In this document: piece after piece, positions 14,811 to 23,931 of the stretch
Numbering within the stretch: the stretch's first letter is position 1
How the letters are laid out: every line of letters starts with the position of its first letter
DNA from: Coprococcus_C hominis
GTDB lineage: Bacteria; Bacillota; Clostridia; Lachnospirales; Lachnospiraceae
Length of the DNA: 39,363 nucleotides
Strand: one strand, 5' to 3'
NCBI RefSeq assembly: GCF_020687505.1
Contig: NZ_JAJEQT010000012.1
Program-made: the position numbers and the translations under genes
The notes under the pieces: generated by a model
Database searches by the model: none
What the model was told of the DNA's origin: nothing
Seen by the model: only the letters and a program-made list of their open reading frames with translations

Positions 14811-15000
14811 TACAATTCAGATACTATGGACTTTTGATTTTTTCTGTAGCTTGACTACTCGACTGGAGTGTATTGCCGCTACCTTTATCTGAATTGTTTA
14901 TTAGCTGGATGTTGCCGGAGTGTTTTTCACTCAGAGTACTTATTTCTATCAAGTCTACGATGATAATCGATGGTGGACATCATGGTATCAGACTTTAGGA
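14811..15000 (+). ncRNA. Candidate bridge RNA region in IS110 left end
   Basis: IS110-group elements encode a bridge RNA in the left non-coding end that pairs with donor and target DNA (established for IS621 and relatives). Here the stretch before the transposase has a perfect 11-bp stem, CAATTCAGATA (14813-14823) with TATCTGAATTG (14886-14896), enclosing a large loop, then further hairpin potential (GAGTGTTTTTCACTC, 14919-14933). The position and stem-then-loops layout fit. Guide loops cannot be assigned without the exact element ends. Confidence 0.4.
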
Positions 15001-15017
15001 AAGGGAGGTACAACCTC

Positions 15018-16185
15018 ATGAAAATTTACGTAGGCATTGATATTGCCAAACTTAACCATTTCGCCGCTGCGATTTCTTCCGACGGTGAAATGATCATTGA
15101 GCCGTTCAAATTCACAAATGACGCTGATGGCTTCCAACTGCTGGTCTCTAAACTCGAATCATTCGACAGGAACAGCATCATCATCGGTCTTGAGTCGACG
15201 GCACACTATGGTGACAACCTTGTTCGATACCTTGTTGCTGAGTTTTACCAAGTGTGTGTTGAACCCCATCAAAACCTGTCAGATGCGTAGGAATAACATT
15301 CGCAAAACGAAGACAGATAAGGTCGACACTTATGTTATTGCTAAAACTCTTATGATGCAGGATGACCTCAGATTCATCAGTTTCTATGACCTTGATATGA
15401 TGGATCTTAAGGCCTTGGGGCGTTTTCGTCAGAAAACCATAAAGCAACGCACCCGTTTGAAAATCCAACTGACAACCTATGTTGATCAGGTTTTCCCGGA
15501 AATCCAATACTTTTTTAAATCCGGTCTGCATCAGAATGCTGTCTATGCTCTTTTGAAAGAAGCACCTTCTCCAAAGGAGATTGCTTCCATGCATATGACT
15601 CATCTGGCAAATCTGCTCAAAGTGAACTCGCACGGACACTTTACTAAAGAGCAGGCCAAAGAATTAAGAGTTCTCGCACAGAAGTCTGTCGGTGCTAACG
15701 ACAGCGCTATATCTATTCAGATAACTCAAACCATTCAACAAATCGAGTTACTGGATAGCCAATTAGAAAAGATTGAAGCTGAGATGACGGATATTATGAA
15801 ATTCAACCATTCTGTCATCATGACCATTCCTGGTATCGGTTATATCAATGGTGGAATGATTGTTGGTGAAATAGGTGATATTCACCGTTTCTCCAATCCA
15901 AACAAGCTGCTTGCTTTTGCAGACCTGGATCCTTCTGTTTATCAGTCTGGTAACTTTCAGGCTAAGACAACAAGGATGTCCAAACGTGGCTCTCGTGTTT
16001 TACGATATGCCCTTGTAAATGCAGCTTGGAACGTTGTCAGAAACAACGCAACCTTCAATGCTTATTATGATGCCAAGAGGGCTGAAGGCCGGTCTCACTA
16101 CAATGCACTTGGGCACTGTGCCGGCAAGCTTGTCAGAGTCATCTGGAAGATGCTCACTGACGAAGTAGAATTTAACCTCGAATAA
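15018..16185 (+). pseudogene. IS110-family transposase, +1 frameshifted
   Basis: ATG 15018 with GGGAGG upstream. The N-terminal part has the DEDD RuvC-like start (KIYVGIDIAKLNH) and GLESTAHYGDNL. The frame then runs off at FYQVCVEPHQNL and stops at 15290. Reading one base further along at about 15262 gives NPIKT...NIRKTKTDKVDT and continues through the Transposase_20 domain (MTIPGIGYINGGMIVGEIGD, SVYQSGN, RMSKRGSRVLRYAL, with the Ser nucleophile region) to 16185. Total length after repair is about 388 residues, normal for the family. A one-base insertion explains it; IS110 enzymes are not known to use frameshifting. Confidence 0.85.
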
Positions 16186-16340
16186 GAGGTCTGTATACCA
16201 ATATCGATAGATTTTGAAAAAGCACCCTAAGGGAGCTTTATTAAAGTTACCCTTTTTTACCACCGATATGAAAAAGAAATTTTTTGCTAATTTATGGTTG
16301 ACTTTTCATAGCTGGTCTCCTTGTTAATATGACTTAATAA

Positions 16341-16529
16341 TTACACACATCTTTTTTTAATTTTAATCTGAATAAGTTCAATTAAATTATCTGGTTTATC
16401 ATCTATAATATCGCACCAGCCATTTTTTTGCAGTTCTTCATAAAAGCTAGTTTTTAATGGACTTTCTGAAAAAATACCAGGATTAGGTTTTTGCTCTATT
16501 TTAAATAAATTTTTAAGTTTTTTTAACAT
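16341..16529 (-). CDS. Small hypothetical protein downstream of the NTase gene
   Basis: 62 residues, starting one base after the stop of the upstream nucleotidyltransferase-like gene (GAATTAAAATG arrangement on the minus strand), so the two are coupled. The head is basic (LKKLKNLFKIEQKPNPG), the middle aromatic (SFYEELQKNGWCDIIDDKPDN), the tail basic. No family is recognised. Coupling suggests that it binds or regulates the larger protein. Confidence 0.5.
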   Translation of the reverse strand: MLKKLKNLFKIEQKPNPGIFSESPLKTSFYEELQKNGWCDIIDDKPDNLIELIQIKIKKRCV

Positions 16530-16530
16530 T

Positions 16531-17475
16531 TTAATTCTCCATATTTTCTAATTCATGTAATGTATCTTTGATATCCTCGATGGAAATGTCGTCCACCGAA
16601 TTATTCCTTTTTAAGCATTCAACTAAATGAATATAGTTATTTTTGATGTTATCATTTTTGAAATCGTCGTAAAACATTCTAACCTTTGATAAAGCAACTA
16701 CATCATTTTGAAAAATAACTTTATCAAATTTTTTAATATGGTTTAGTTGCAATAAAGATGTTATATAATAATATCCAGCTCTAATAACGTAATATTTTTC
16801 ATGCCCAAATTGTTGATTTTCAGAAAGGTATTTCTGAAATTCTTGTTTTTCAATAGAAATTTTATCTTCAAATCTTCTTATCAAAAAATCTCTATCATAT
16901 AACTGATTTTTTGTAATGTTTTTTAACCACTGAAAATAGCCTATATGCCCTTTTAAAAGCTTACCGGTTGTAATGACACTATTTTCGTAAGGCATTCCAG
17001 CACTTGCGGCATATAGAAAAGATAAATAATCTCTATATACAATATCTACTTGATTAATGTTTCTTTTTGAGGATACATCATCGGGACTAGTAGTTCCCTT
17101 ATTGTGCAGATATCTTTTCCCATTTTTGGGAATTCCTAACATCAATACTATGAAGTCATAATCCTGAGGTAATCTATTGTTTGATTCAACAGAAGAACCA
17201 TATTGAATTAAAAGATAATCGGTATACTCAGGAAAATGTCTTTTCATTGTATTCTTAATTTCTAGAGATTTATCCAAATCATCTATCCAATTTATATCAT
17301 TAAAGTTTTTGCATTTTAGGAGTTCGTTTATTTCTTTTGGTTTATTTTTTATATAATGAATTAATGATAAAATAACAGCTGCGACTATGCTAACTATTAT
17401 TCCATCGAGATTGGTATGTAACCATTCTAATGTTGCGCTCATTAGTTCTATAAAGACGGTTATTATTTTAGACAT
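16531..17475 (-). CDS. Membrane-anchored Pol-beta-type nucleotidyltransferase-fold protein
   Basis: 314 residues from ATG 17475. One membrane span is at about residues 24-43. The soluble part carries QYGSSVESNNRLPQDYDFIV: a GS motif (93-94), then D105-x-D107, and a third acidic residue, D144, in NQVDIVYRDY. This GS...DxD...D arrangement is the metal-binding core of polymerase-beta nucleotidyltransferases. The C-terminal half is helical (HEPN-like or substrate domain, not assigned). Such an enzyme on the membrane could modify a tRNA/protein or make a nucleotide signal. Neither CBASS nor MNT-HEPN architecture is obvious. AT-rich, placed between an IS and the chromosome-like region. Confidence 0.6.
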   Translation of the reverse strand: MSKIITVFIELMSATLEWLHTNLDGIIVSIVAAVILSLIHYIKNKPKEINELLKCKNFNDINWIDDLDKSLEIKNTMKRHFPEYTDYLLIQYGSSVESNNRLPQDYDFIVLMLGIPKNGKRYLHNKGTTSPDDVSSKRNINQVDIVYRDYLSFLYAASAGMPYENSVITTGKLLKGHIGYFQWLKNITKNQLYDRDFLIRRFEDKISIEKQEFQKYLSENQQFGHEKYYVIRAGYYYITSLLQLNHIKKFDKVIFQNDVVALSKVRMFYDDFKNDNIKNNYIHLVECLKRNNSVDDISIEDIKDTLHELENMEN

Positions 17476-17605
17476 TTTGCATACTCCATTCTGTATTTTG
17501 AAGTTCGTTTGAATTTTTTAGCGTGTTCATTCGTTCAGAGTCGTTATGTGATTTGTATTTCGCCTCAATAATCTTGAAAATCTCTTTTCTTGATTCATTG
17601 CTCAA
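17468..17605 (-). CDS. Possible small upstream ORF overlapping the NTase gene
   Basis: 45 codons from TTG 17605 to the stop at 17468-17470, overlapping the start of the nucleotidyltransferase-like gene by eight bases. The sequence (SRKEIFKIIEAKYKSHNDSE...) is helical and charged. No good ribosome binding site is visible, so it may be the 3' end of a truncated upstream gene cut off at about 17617 where the frame is closed. Confidence 0.25.
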   Translation of the reverse strand: MSNESRKEIFKIIEAKYKSHNDSERMNTLKNSNELQNTEWSMQNV

Positions 17606-17663
17606 GGAATTTAGTAATTACTTTGTGGAGCATTGGTAATTCTTCAATTAACGGGGCTCTTCT

Positions 17664-19300
17664 CTACAACTTCCCCTTCACATAATCCCGGATAAAGAAA
17701 TCATCGCCCGGCATCTGACATCCTACGATGTAGAGCCCTTCGTTATTCGAACAACGGATGACGTGCCCTTCGAGTTCGTCGTGCTGAGGCAGGTCAAAGT
17801 TGTGAATTTTCACACGGATGTCGACGCCTTTATGGGTAGCAAAGTAGTTGTCATGTGTCAGGAACGCAAAGCCGTTTGCACTTAAGTTATCGAGCTTGCC
17901 TTCCATGGTTGTTGTGCCATCTGCCAGAGTAATCGTGCAGGCATTGGAGATATCCAGACGAGGGTATTTCCGGCGGTTGTTAATCTTCGGACGGGATTCA
18001 ATCTGAATCGTGAAGTGGGAATCCGCTTCTTGCGCGGTATGGACAATCTTAGCCGGATCCCAGCAGTAAAGCACGTTGCCGACAGTTACTTGCAGCTTAC
18101 ATTCTGTCACCTCCGTAAGCTTCGGTGCATTTGCAAGGGTGATTGATAACGTATTATTCTCACGTGTCAGTACCTCGCCGTAATAGTTCTTTCCGTCCTT
18201 CAGTGCCACACTCAGTTTCATGCCAGGCTGTACATCTTCGGTTCCCATGAAACCACCGATTCCAAGCTCGCACATGAGGGATTCGATGACGGTCTCAATG
18301 GAGTTGATGCTGTTGGCTGATTCATCGTATTTGCTGAGCATGCGGTTGTTGATCTCGTTGGAGTCGCTGATGCAGGTTGTCATGTCGCCGACGATATCCG
18401 TTACCTGATTCAGATTGTCCACAAGATGGATGTTGGAAGCCTCGACTTCCTTCATGGCGTGGTCGATGACCTGAATATTCTCACCGATCTTATTCGTATC
18501 GGAAGCGATTTCCGTCATACTCTTACCGGTCTGCGTGACCTTGGTCAATGTGAGCTGGATCAGCTTCAGGGTTTCTTCCATCGAAGCGGTCATCCGCTCA
18601 GAAGTCTCTTCAAGATGCTCGAGAGCCTGCCGAATCTGATTGGAAGAGGACTTGGTTTCCTCGCTTAATGTACGGATCTGCTCGGCTACGACTGCAAATC
18701 CTTTTCCGGATTCGCCGACGCGGGCAGCTTCAATCGATGCATTTAATGCAAGAAGATTCGTCTGGGATGTGATATTCTCGATGACACCGGTTTCGTTCTT
18801 CACCATGGCGAATTCAGACTTGAAATTCTGCAATGTCTGCTCAATCTCCCCGGAGAGCGAAGCCATCGTGTTCGTCGTAGTTACAAGATCTGCCAGATCC
18901 TCGGAGCTTACCTTCGCGTGCTGCACCGAAGTGCTCGTAAGTGAGACCATCTGCTCAATCATCTCTGCCACATGGTTGACTTGTGCGTGTATGTCGGACG
19001 TCATTTCGTTCGACGAGGTTGTACTGCTCTGCAAGTCAGAGTTATGGTCGCTGAGCCGGTTCAGGCTGTCTACAACAATCGTGGCACCATGTGTATTCTC
19101 GGATGCAAGCTCACGGACAACTATGATACCGCTAGTGATTGTATTACATGCCTGTTTTAAACAATATAATAAGAAGTGCCACGTAGATGGTTCGCCACAT
19201 CGGCACCATAGTTTGCAGAAAGCAATGCGGCGAAGATGATCCAGATCCGTCTGGCTCTCCGATTCGCCTTTTCCTTAAAAACAGATTCGTCGTAATTCAT
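17664..19300 (-). pseudogene. Chemoreceptor (MCP signalling domain) with C-terminal PilZ, broken in the membrane region
   Basis: ATG 19300 follows GAAGGAG and encodes NYDESVFKEKANRRARRIWI, a first membrane helix, then stops at 19157. The rest, open from about 19195 to 17664 in another frame, holds an MCP signalling domain (hairpin tip NITSQTNLLALNASIEAAR, GKGFAVVAEQIR) and a PilZ domain (RRKYPRLD, then DNLSANGFAFLT: the RxxxR and D/NxSxxG c-di-GMP contacts). Members that I know with this head have several more membrane spans, so an internal deletion with frameshift near 19150-19200 is likely. A shorter cytoplasmic receptor could still be made from an internal start (TTG 19034 or nearby). Confidence 0.75.
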
Positions 19301-19497
19301 AATTTTTCTCCTTCGTGGAATATATATCCGTGGCAATCTGTTGCTCATCAGTTTCATTCGTTTTTATAAGGTGTCTGTAAATACATGTGTCGTAAACTTT
19401 ATTATAGCATAGTATTGTTATAAATGTAATTACAGAAAATGTATTTTCTCCTGGGGTGAATGTGAAAGAATTGGTAAATAGGAAAGTTCAGATGTGG

Positions 19498-19526
19498 TTG
19501 AGCTTGTGCTGTATCCATGTTATAAT
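19498..19526 (+). promoter_or_regulatory. Promoter of the PTS IIC-EAL gene
   Basis: TTGAGC (19498-19503), 17 bases, TATAAT (19521-19526), about 30 bases before the start codon. The intergenic region also drives the divergent chemoreceptor gene. Confidence 0.65.
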
Positions 19527-19556
19527 AGAATAATTATGAATTGAGGAAATATACGA

Positions 19557-21662
19557 ATGAAAAAAATGGAAAACAGAGTATTAAAAGCAACGAATAAGAT
19601 AGAAAAAAGCTGTGCCTTTGGTGCGATCCGCAAGGGGATGGTTATGCTTATTCCCCTGCTTGTTGTTGGCTATGGCGCATTGATGATCATGAGTCTGCCG
19701 ATAGCAGGCTATCAGGATTTTATTGCACATATCTGGTCAGGTCATGTTATGGATATGCTGCAATTTATATATCATGGTGTAAATGATATTTTTGCGGTTT
19801 TGCTTGCAGTGACGACGAGTGTCAGCTATGCGCTGATCAAATCCAGAAAGAAAAGTGGATTTGTGGAGACGGGGGATGCGATTGTACTGGCGGTTGTTAC
19901 GCTTGCCAGTTTTGCCGGATGTGCAGGAATCCAATATGGGAGTTTTTCGATAAAGGCATTTAGCAATATGAATACATTCACTGCACTGTTTGTATCCCTT
20001 GGTGCAGGATTTTTGTATTTCAAATTAAAGGATATAAATTTTATGTCAGTGAGAAACAAGGAAATAGATACTGACAGTGGTTATATGCATGCAATCAATG
20101 GAATTGGCTGTACTTTGGGGATATTATTCGTGTTTAACCTGTTTCATCAGGTACTATATGTGACGAGCGGGGTAAATGGAGTACAGGAATTGTTTGAGCT
20201 TGGAGTAAATCGTCTGTTTGGTTCGATTGATAATAATTTCTGGTCTGGAATCTTAATCATTGTGGAGACACATGTATTTTGGTTTTTTGGGGTGCATGGA
20301 AACAATGTATTAGATGTTGTGATCAAACAGAATTTCTCAGATGTATCTGTTGGTATATTCAGCAAGTCTTTTCAGGATGTGTTCGTAATCATGGGGGGAA
20401 CCGGCGTGATGATCTGCCTTGTAATCGCGGTTTTGCTGTTTGCGAAGACGAAGAGTCTGCGGAATGTTGCGGGTATGGCGGCACCGGCAGTTTTGTTTAA
20501 TATCAGTGAGATTGCGTTGTTTGGAGTTCCGGTCATTTTGAATCCGATCTTTATTGTACCATTTTTGGTAGTTCCGATCCTGAATTTCCTGATTGCATAT
20601 GCGGCAATGTATTTTGGCATTGTTCCACATGTGGTAGCATCGGTGGAGTGGACAACGCCAGTTCTTCTGAGTGGATATCAGGCAACTGGTTCGTGGAAAG
20701 GAGTAGTGCTTCAGCTTATATGTATTGTGATCGGCGTGTTTGTATATCGTCCGTTTATCCGGATGTTTGAAATGCAGCGCCGGCAGCAGATGATACAGAA
20801 TGTGAACCAATTGGTAGAAGAATACAAAAAGCAGGAAGAAAGTGGAGTTCTGTTCGCATTTACAAAACGGGAAGATGTATGTGGAAATACGGCACGGCTG
20901 CTGGCCGGCGAATTGAAGGAGGCAATTGAAAATCACAGTCTGTTTCTGATGTATCAGCCACAGGTGGACAAGAATGGGCATTGTTCTGGTGCGGAGGCTT
21001 TGATTCGGTGGAATCATCCCGTGTTTGGAAATATTTACCCACCACTTATCATTCAGCTTGCAAAAGAACTTGGAATTATGCATGCGCTTGATGCAGCAAT
21101 CTTAGATGAAGCGGCAGCGGCGAGAGCCAGACTGACTGATTATGTAGACGAAAGCTTTGATATCTCTGTCAATCTGACCAATGCGTCACTGCAGTGGGAT
21201 GGATTGGTGGAAGCGGTGGAAAACAGCGTGAAGACACATGGAATTTCCTGTAGCCAGTTGTGTCTTGAAATCACTGAGCAGGACGCGATATCTTCGACAG
21301 AGGATGTGGTACATAAAATAGAAGAATTGAAAGCACACGGACACCGGTTTTTGATTGATGATTTTGGGATGGGGCATACCTCCCTGCTCTACTTGCAGAC
21401 GGGTTTTTTTGCAGTCGTGAAACTGGATGGATCTTTGACGCGGAATGTGCTTGAAAACGAAACCAATGCGGAAATTATCGGTTCGATCACCAAGCTTGGG
21501 GAGTCGATTCATTTTACAACGATTGCAGAATGGGTGGAGTCAAAAGAACAGTTAGAGAAGCTGAAAGCATTGGGGTGTGATGTATTCCAGGGCGCTTATT
21601 ACAGCCGGGCAATCGGGTATGAAGATCTGGTTGAATGGCTTATATCATACAGAGATTCATAA
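19557..21662 (+). CDS. PTS IIC-like membrane domain fused to EAL c-di-GMP phosphodiesterase
   Basis: 701 residues. Residues 1-400 are a PTS EIIC of the lactose/cellobiose type with about ten membrane spans, including the substrate-loop motifs ETHVFWFFGVHGNN (237-250) and FNISEIALFGVPVILNP (314-330). Residues 440-700 are an EAL domain with every active-site residue present: E480 (EALIRW), N539, E571 (LEITE), D601-D602 (DDFGMG), K622, E658 and Q678. No EIIA or EIIB gene is nearby, so the membrane part may act as a sugar sensor controlling c-di-GMP breakdown rather than as a transporter. A coiled linker (405-430) joins the domains. It faces a divergent PilZ-bearing chemoreceptor. Confidence 0.9.
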   Translation: MKKMENRVLKATNKIEKSCAFGAIRKGMVMLIPLLVVGYGALMIMSLPIAGYQDFIAHIWSGHVMDMLQFIYHGVNDIFAVLLAVTTSVSYALIKSRKKSGFVETGDAIVLAVVTLASFAGCAGIQYGSFSIKAFSNMNTFTALFVSLGAGFLYFKLKDINFMSVRNKEIDTDSGYMHAINGIGCTLGILFVFNLFHQVLYVTSGVNGVQELFELGVNRLFGSIDNNFWSGILIIVETHVFWFFGVHGNNVLDVVIKQNFSDVSVGIFSKSFQDVFVIMGGTGVMICLVIAVLLFAKTKSLRNVAGMAAPAVLFNISEIALFGVPVILNPIFIVPFLVVPILNFLIAYAAMYFGIVPHVVASVEWTTPVLLSGYQATGSWKGVVLQLICIVIGVFVYRPFIRMFEMQRRQQMIQNVNQLVEEYKKQEESGVLFAFTKREDVCGNTARLLAGELKEAIENHSLFLMYQPQVDKNGHCSGAEALIRWNHPVFGNIYPPLIIQLAKELGIMHALDAAILDEAAAARARLTDYVDESFDISVNLTNASLQWDGLVEAVENSVKTHGISCSQLCLEITEQDAISSTEDVVHKIEELKAHGHRFLIDDFGMGHTSLLYLQTGFFAVVKLDGSLTRNVLENETNAEIIGSITKLGESIHFTTIAEWVESKEQLEKLKALGCDVFQGAYYSRAIGYEDLVEWLISYRDS

Positions 21663-21744
21663 TTGTCCGTTGTATTTGAGGCAGATATGAAGTAAGCTGT
21701 TAGATGAGTTATTATAGGAGATAATTGATAAGGAGGAACAACAT

Positions 21745-22224
21745 ATGAACCAGAAAGAAAACGTAGCGTCAGCTTTGGGATCCATATTGCTTGGAATTTT
21801 GCTGATTGTTATGAAAGGAAAAATTATTACCGCAGCCATTACGCTTCTGGCAGTATTTGTAATTGTTGGAGCCATTATGGATTTTGTGGCAGGACTCGTA
21901 AATTATGGAATTGTGAAGTCAGTTGCCGGAATCTGTATTTTGGTATTTGGCTGGGTATTTGCAAGTCTTGCATTCTATATTCTGGCAGCAGGAATCATTC
22001 TGATGGGACTGTTACAGATATCGTCAATCAAGAAAACGATGCCTGTAAATCTGACTGTGGGAGAACGGTTTCAGGAGTATTTTAAACCGGGACTGATGGT
22101 TGTTGCCGGAGCATGTCTGCTCTTTAATCAGAGTGGAACGATTGCGTGGGCATTTATTGCAACGGGTGTGCTGTTGGTAATAAATGGTATCATGACGTTG
22201 GTTGGCGCAAATAAAACCTATTAG
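21745..22224 (+). CDS. HdeD/DUF308-type small membrane protein
   Basis: 159 residues from ATG 21745 after AAGGAGG. It has about five to six short hydrophobic spans in pairs (SALGSILLGILLIVMK, ITLLAVFVIVGAIMDFV, AGICILVFGWVFASLAFYIL and later ones), the repeated hairpin layout of the DUF308/HdeD family. HdeD in enterobacteria relates to acid stress; the function in Firmicutes is unknown. It lies 82 bases after the EAL gene and has its own strong ribosome binding site. Read-through from the upstream gene is possible, as I saw no clear terminator between them. Confidence 0.7.
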   Translation: MNQKENVASALGSILLGILLIVMKGKIITAAITLLAVFVIVGAIMDFVAGLVNYGIVKSVAGICILVFGWVFASLAFYILAAGIILMGLLQISSIKKTMPVNLTVGERFQEYFKPGLMVVAGACLLFNQSGTIAWAFIATGVLLVINGIMTLVGANKTY

Positions 22225-22271
22225 GTATAGGTAATTGAACTATGAGTTTAACTGTAATGGTGAAATAAGTC

Positions 22272-22406
22272 TTGTATATCTAAACGGAATGCGTTATACT
22301 AACAACAGCTTCGGAAAATCAGAGTATTTTCTTGAATGAAACTAAATAGAACGAAGAAGGCAGATTGTGGACGAAGATAGACAGTTCTACAAGTCTGCCT
22401 ATTTTT
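22272..22406 (+). promoter_or_regulatory. Promoter, short leader and terminator-like hairpin before 22444 gene
   Basis: TTGTAT (22272-22277), 17 bases, TATACT (22295-22300). The transcript would run about 60 bases into a hairpin AGGCAGATTGT (22358-22368) with ACAAGTCTGCCT (22389-22400), followed by ATTTTT. The gene starts 38 bases later, so the hairpin could attenuate it, or the leader could be a small RNA. The aptamer-like part is too short for a riboswitch that I know. Confidence 0.5.
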
Positions 22407-22443
22407 ATCAAAAAATCTATTGTTTTTATTCAAGGAGGTATGT

Positions 22444-22842
22444 ATGATGAATACAACAACTACAATCGATAAGGCAACAAATAACCAGAATGCATTTAAT
22501 TATGCAGTTTATATGATGCTCGGCAGCTACTTCAAGCAGATGGAAGCTGTGTCCGAGTGTTATGTCCAGAAGCTGTATCTCTACTATGTGGAGAATAAGC
22601 GGGAGCGCCAGTACAGCTTTGAGGATATTGCAATCCGTTTTGTGGAGCGGGTTTTGCAGAAGCAACTGCCAGAGGAGATCTGGCAGGAGCGGGTGCTGGT
22701 ATCGTTCTTTGCGAGGGACGGCAGGAACTATGTTGCCTTCCAGGGAGCCCGTTACACATTGGTTGTGCAAAACGACTACCGTGGAGCACGCACGAAGCTG
22801 CAGTATCAGCTGTATGAAGATACGCCTGCTATCGAGAGATAG
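22444..22842 (+). CDS. Hypothetical protein
   Basis: 132 residues. ATG 22444 or 22447 follows AAGGAGG. Head: Thr/Asn-rich; middle: helical, aromatic (YMMLGSYFKQMEAV, YVQKLYLYYVENKRERQYSFEDIAIRF, each given in part); C-terminus: beta-like (YVAFQGARYTLVVQND). No family is recognised. It ends 24 bases before the lipid kinase start and probably forms an operon with it. Preceded by an attenuator-like leader. Confidence 0.6.
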   Translation: MMNTTTTIDKATNNQNAFNYAVYMMLGSYFKQMEAVSECYVQKLYLYYVENKRERQYSFEDIAIRFVERVLQKQLPEEIWQERVLVSFFARDGRNYVAFQGARYTLVVQNDYRGARTKLQYQLYEDTPAIER

Positions 22843-22866
22843 CGGCGTGTGGAAAGGATAACAAGA

Positions 22867-23850
22867 ATGTACCATATAATCGTAAATCCGACCTCATCTT
22901 CTGGAAAAGGAATGGATGCATGGAGGGAGATAAAAGACATATTAGACCGAAAAAACGTGGCGTATAAGGTGTATGTACTGCGGAAGCCGGGAGAAGCAAC
23001 GATGGTTGCAGGGAAACTTACAGCAGGAAGGAACATGGCTTTAAACGAAACGGCTGTTATGGATCAAAGCAAGGAAGTGGTTCGGGAAAATGAGGAAGAT
23101 ATCAATATTTTAGTGATTGGCGGCGACGGAACATTAAATGAAGTCCTAAATGGGATTCAGGAATTTGATCATACGACGTTATCGTGTATTCAGACAGGAT
23201 CCGGAAATGATTTCGCTAGAAATATGCATTTGGAAAAGAATGCAGAGCAGGCAATCACGCATCTGCTTGAACAGCCGGAAGAAATTGCGCTTGATTATGG
23301 AGAGGTGACAACGAACCATCCGGGAAGCGACGCAAAACGATTTTTAATTAGTTCTGGGGTTGGCTATGATGCAAATATCTGCGAAGAGGTCAGCCGGAGC
23401 CGACTGAAAACGGTGTTAAATAAGATTCATCTTGGTAAATTGGTGTATGTGATGATCGGCGTTAAGCAGATATTTGCAAAGAAAACGGTACGCGCAAAAT
23501 TATACCTGGACGATGCGCCTGTGATGAAGCTTCCGGAGCTGTTTTTTGTTGTGGGTATGAATCATATGTATGAGGGCGGCGGAATTCCATTTTGCCCGAA
23601 TGCGAATCCGACCGATGGCAAGCTGGATGTCTGCCTCGTGAAAGGAATGTCAAGGTTGAAGCTGCTTTTTGCAGTTGTGCTTGTTTACTTTAAGAAGCAT
23701 TTGCTGTTTAAGGACATTACAAACCACAGATGTAAGAAGATGCGATTGGTGACGGAGACGCCGCAGTGGATACATATGGATGGCGAGACACCATATCAGG
23801 TAAGTGAGGTTACATGGGAAAGTAAGGGCAAGCTGCGGTTTGTGCGATAG
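22867..23850 (+). CDS. Diacylglycerol/lipid kinase (YegS/DagK family)
   Basis: 327 residues from ATG 22867 (GGAAAGGA upstream; an in-frame GTG at 22849 lies before the ribosome binding site). Key motifs: HIIVNPTSSSGKG (nucleotide-binding head), VIGGDGTLNEVLNG (GGDGT, residues about 86-90), QTGSGNDFAR, and near the end IHMDGE, the DG-E site typical of DAGK_cat enzymes. It phosphorylates diacylglycerol or a related lipid on the inner membrane face to recycle it into phospholipid synthesis. There is an insertion of about 15 residues after GKLTAGRN compared with the short bacterial members. Cytosolic, membrane-associated. Confidence 0.9.
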   Translation: MYHIIVNPTSSSGKGMDAWREIKDILDRKNVAYKVYVLRKPGEATMVAGKLTAGRNMALNETAVMDQSKEVVRENEEDINILVIGGDGTLNEVLNGIQEFDHTTLSCIQTGSGNDFARNMHLEKNAEQAITHLLEQPEEIALDYGEVTTNHPGSDAKRFLISSGVGYDANICEEVSRSRLKTVLNKIHLGKLVYVMIGVKQIFAKKTVRAKLYLDDAPVMKLPELFFVVGMNHMYEGGGIPFCPNANPTDGKLDVCLVKGMSRLKLLFAVVLVYFKKHLLFKDITNHRCKKMRLVTETPQWIHMDGETPYQVSEVTWESKGKLRFVR

Positions 23851-23931
23851 TATAAAGTTGATAGAATGAAGTGTGAAAAGATGTTATGGACTGAGAAGTT
23901 ATGGATATGTACATAGAAAAGGAGATGCACA

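Larger units (their letters stand above)
14800..16330 (+). mobile_element. IS110-family insertion sequence (approximate limits)
   Basis: A frameshifted IS110-type transposase (15018-16185) is flanked by a 5' non-coding stretch of about 220 bases and a short 3' non-coding stretch. IS110 elements lack clear inverted repeats, so exact ends cannot be seen. The left limit is set just before the paired CAATTCAGATA/TATCTGAATTG stem, the right limit near the sequence GGTTGACTTTTCATAG (about 16297-16312). Its base composition is less AT-rich than its neighbours. Confidence 0.6.

Noticed and set aside
18640..19239. Plus-strand frame opposite the chemoreceptor
   Set aside because: The sense protein is a clear MCP/PilZ; the plus-strand frame is an antisense artefact.
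20337..21083. Long minus-strand open frame inside the PTS IIC-EAL gene
   Set aside because: It is antisense to a complete, motif-rich protein, has odd His/Arg/Gln composition and no ribosome binding site.
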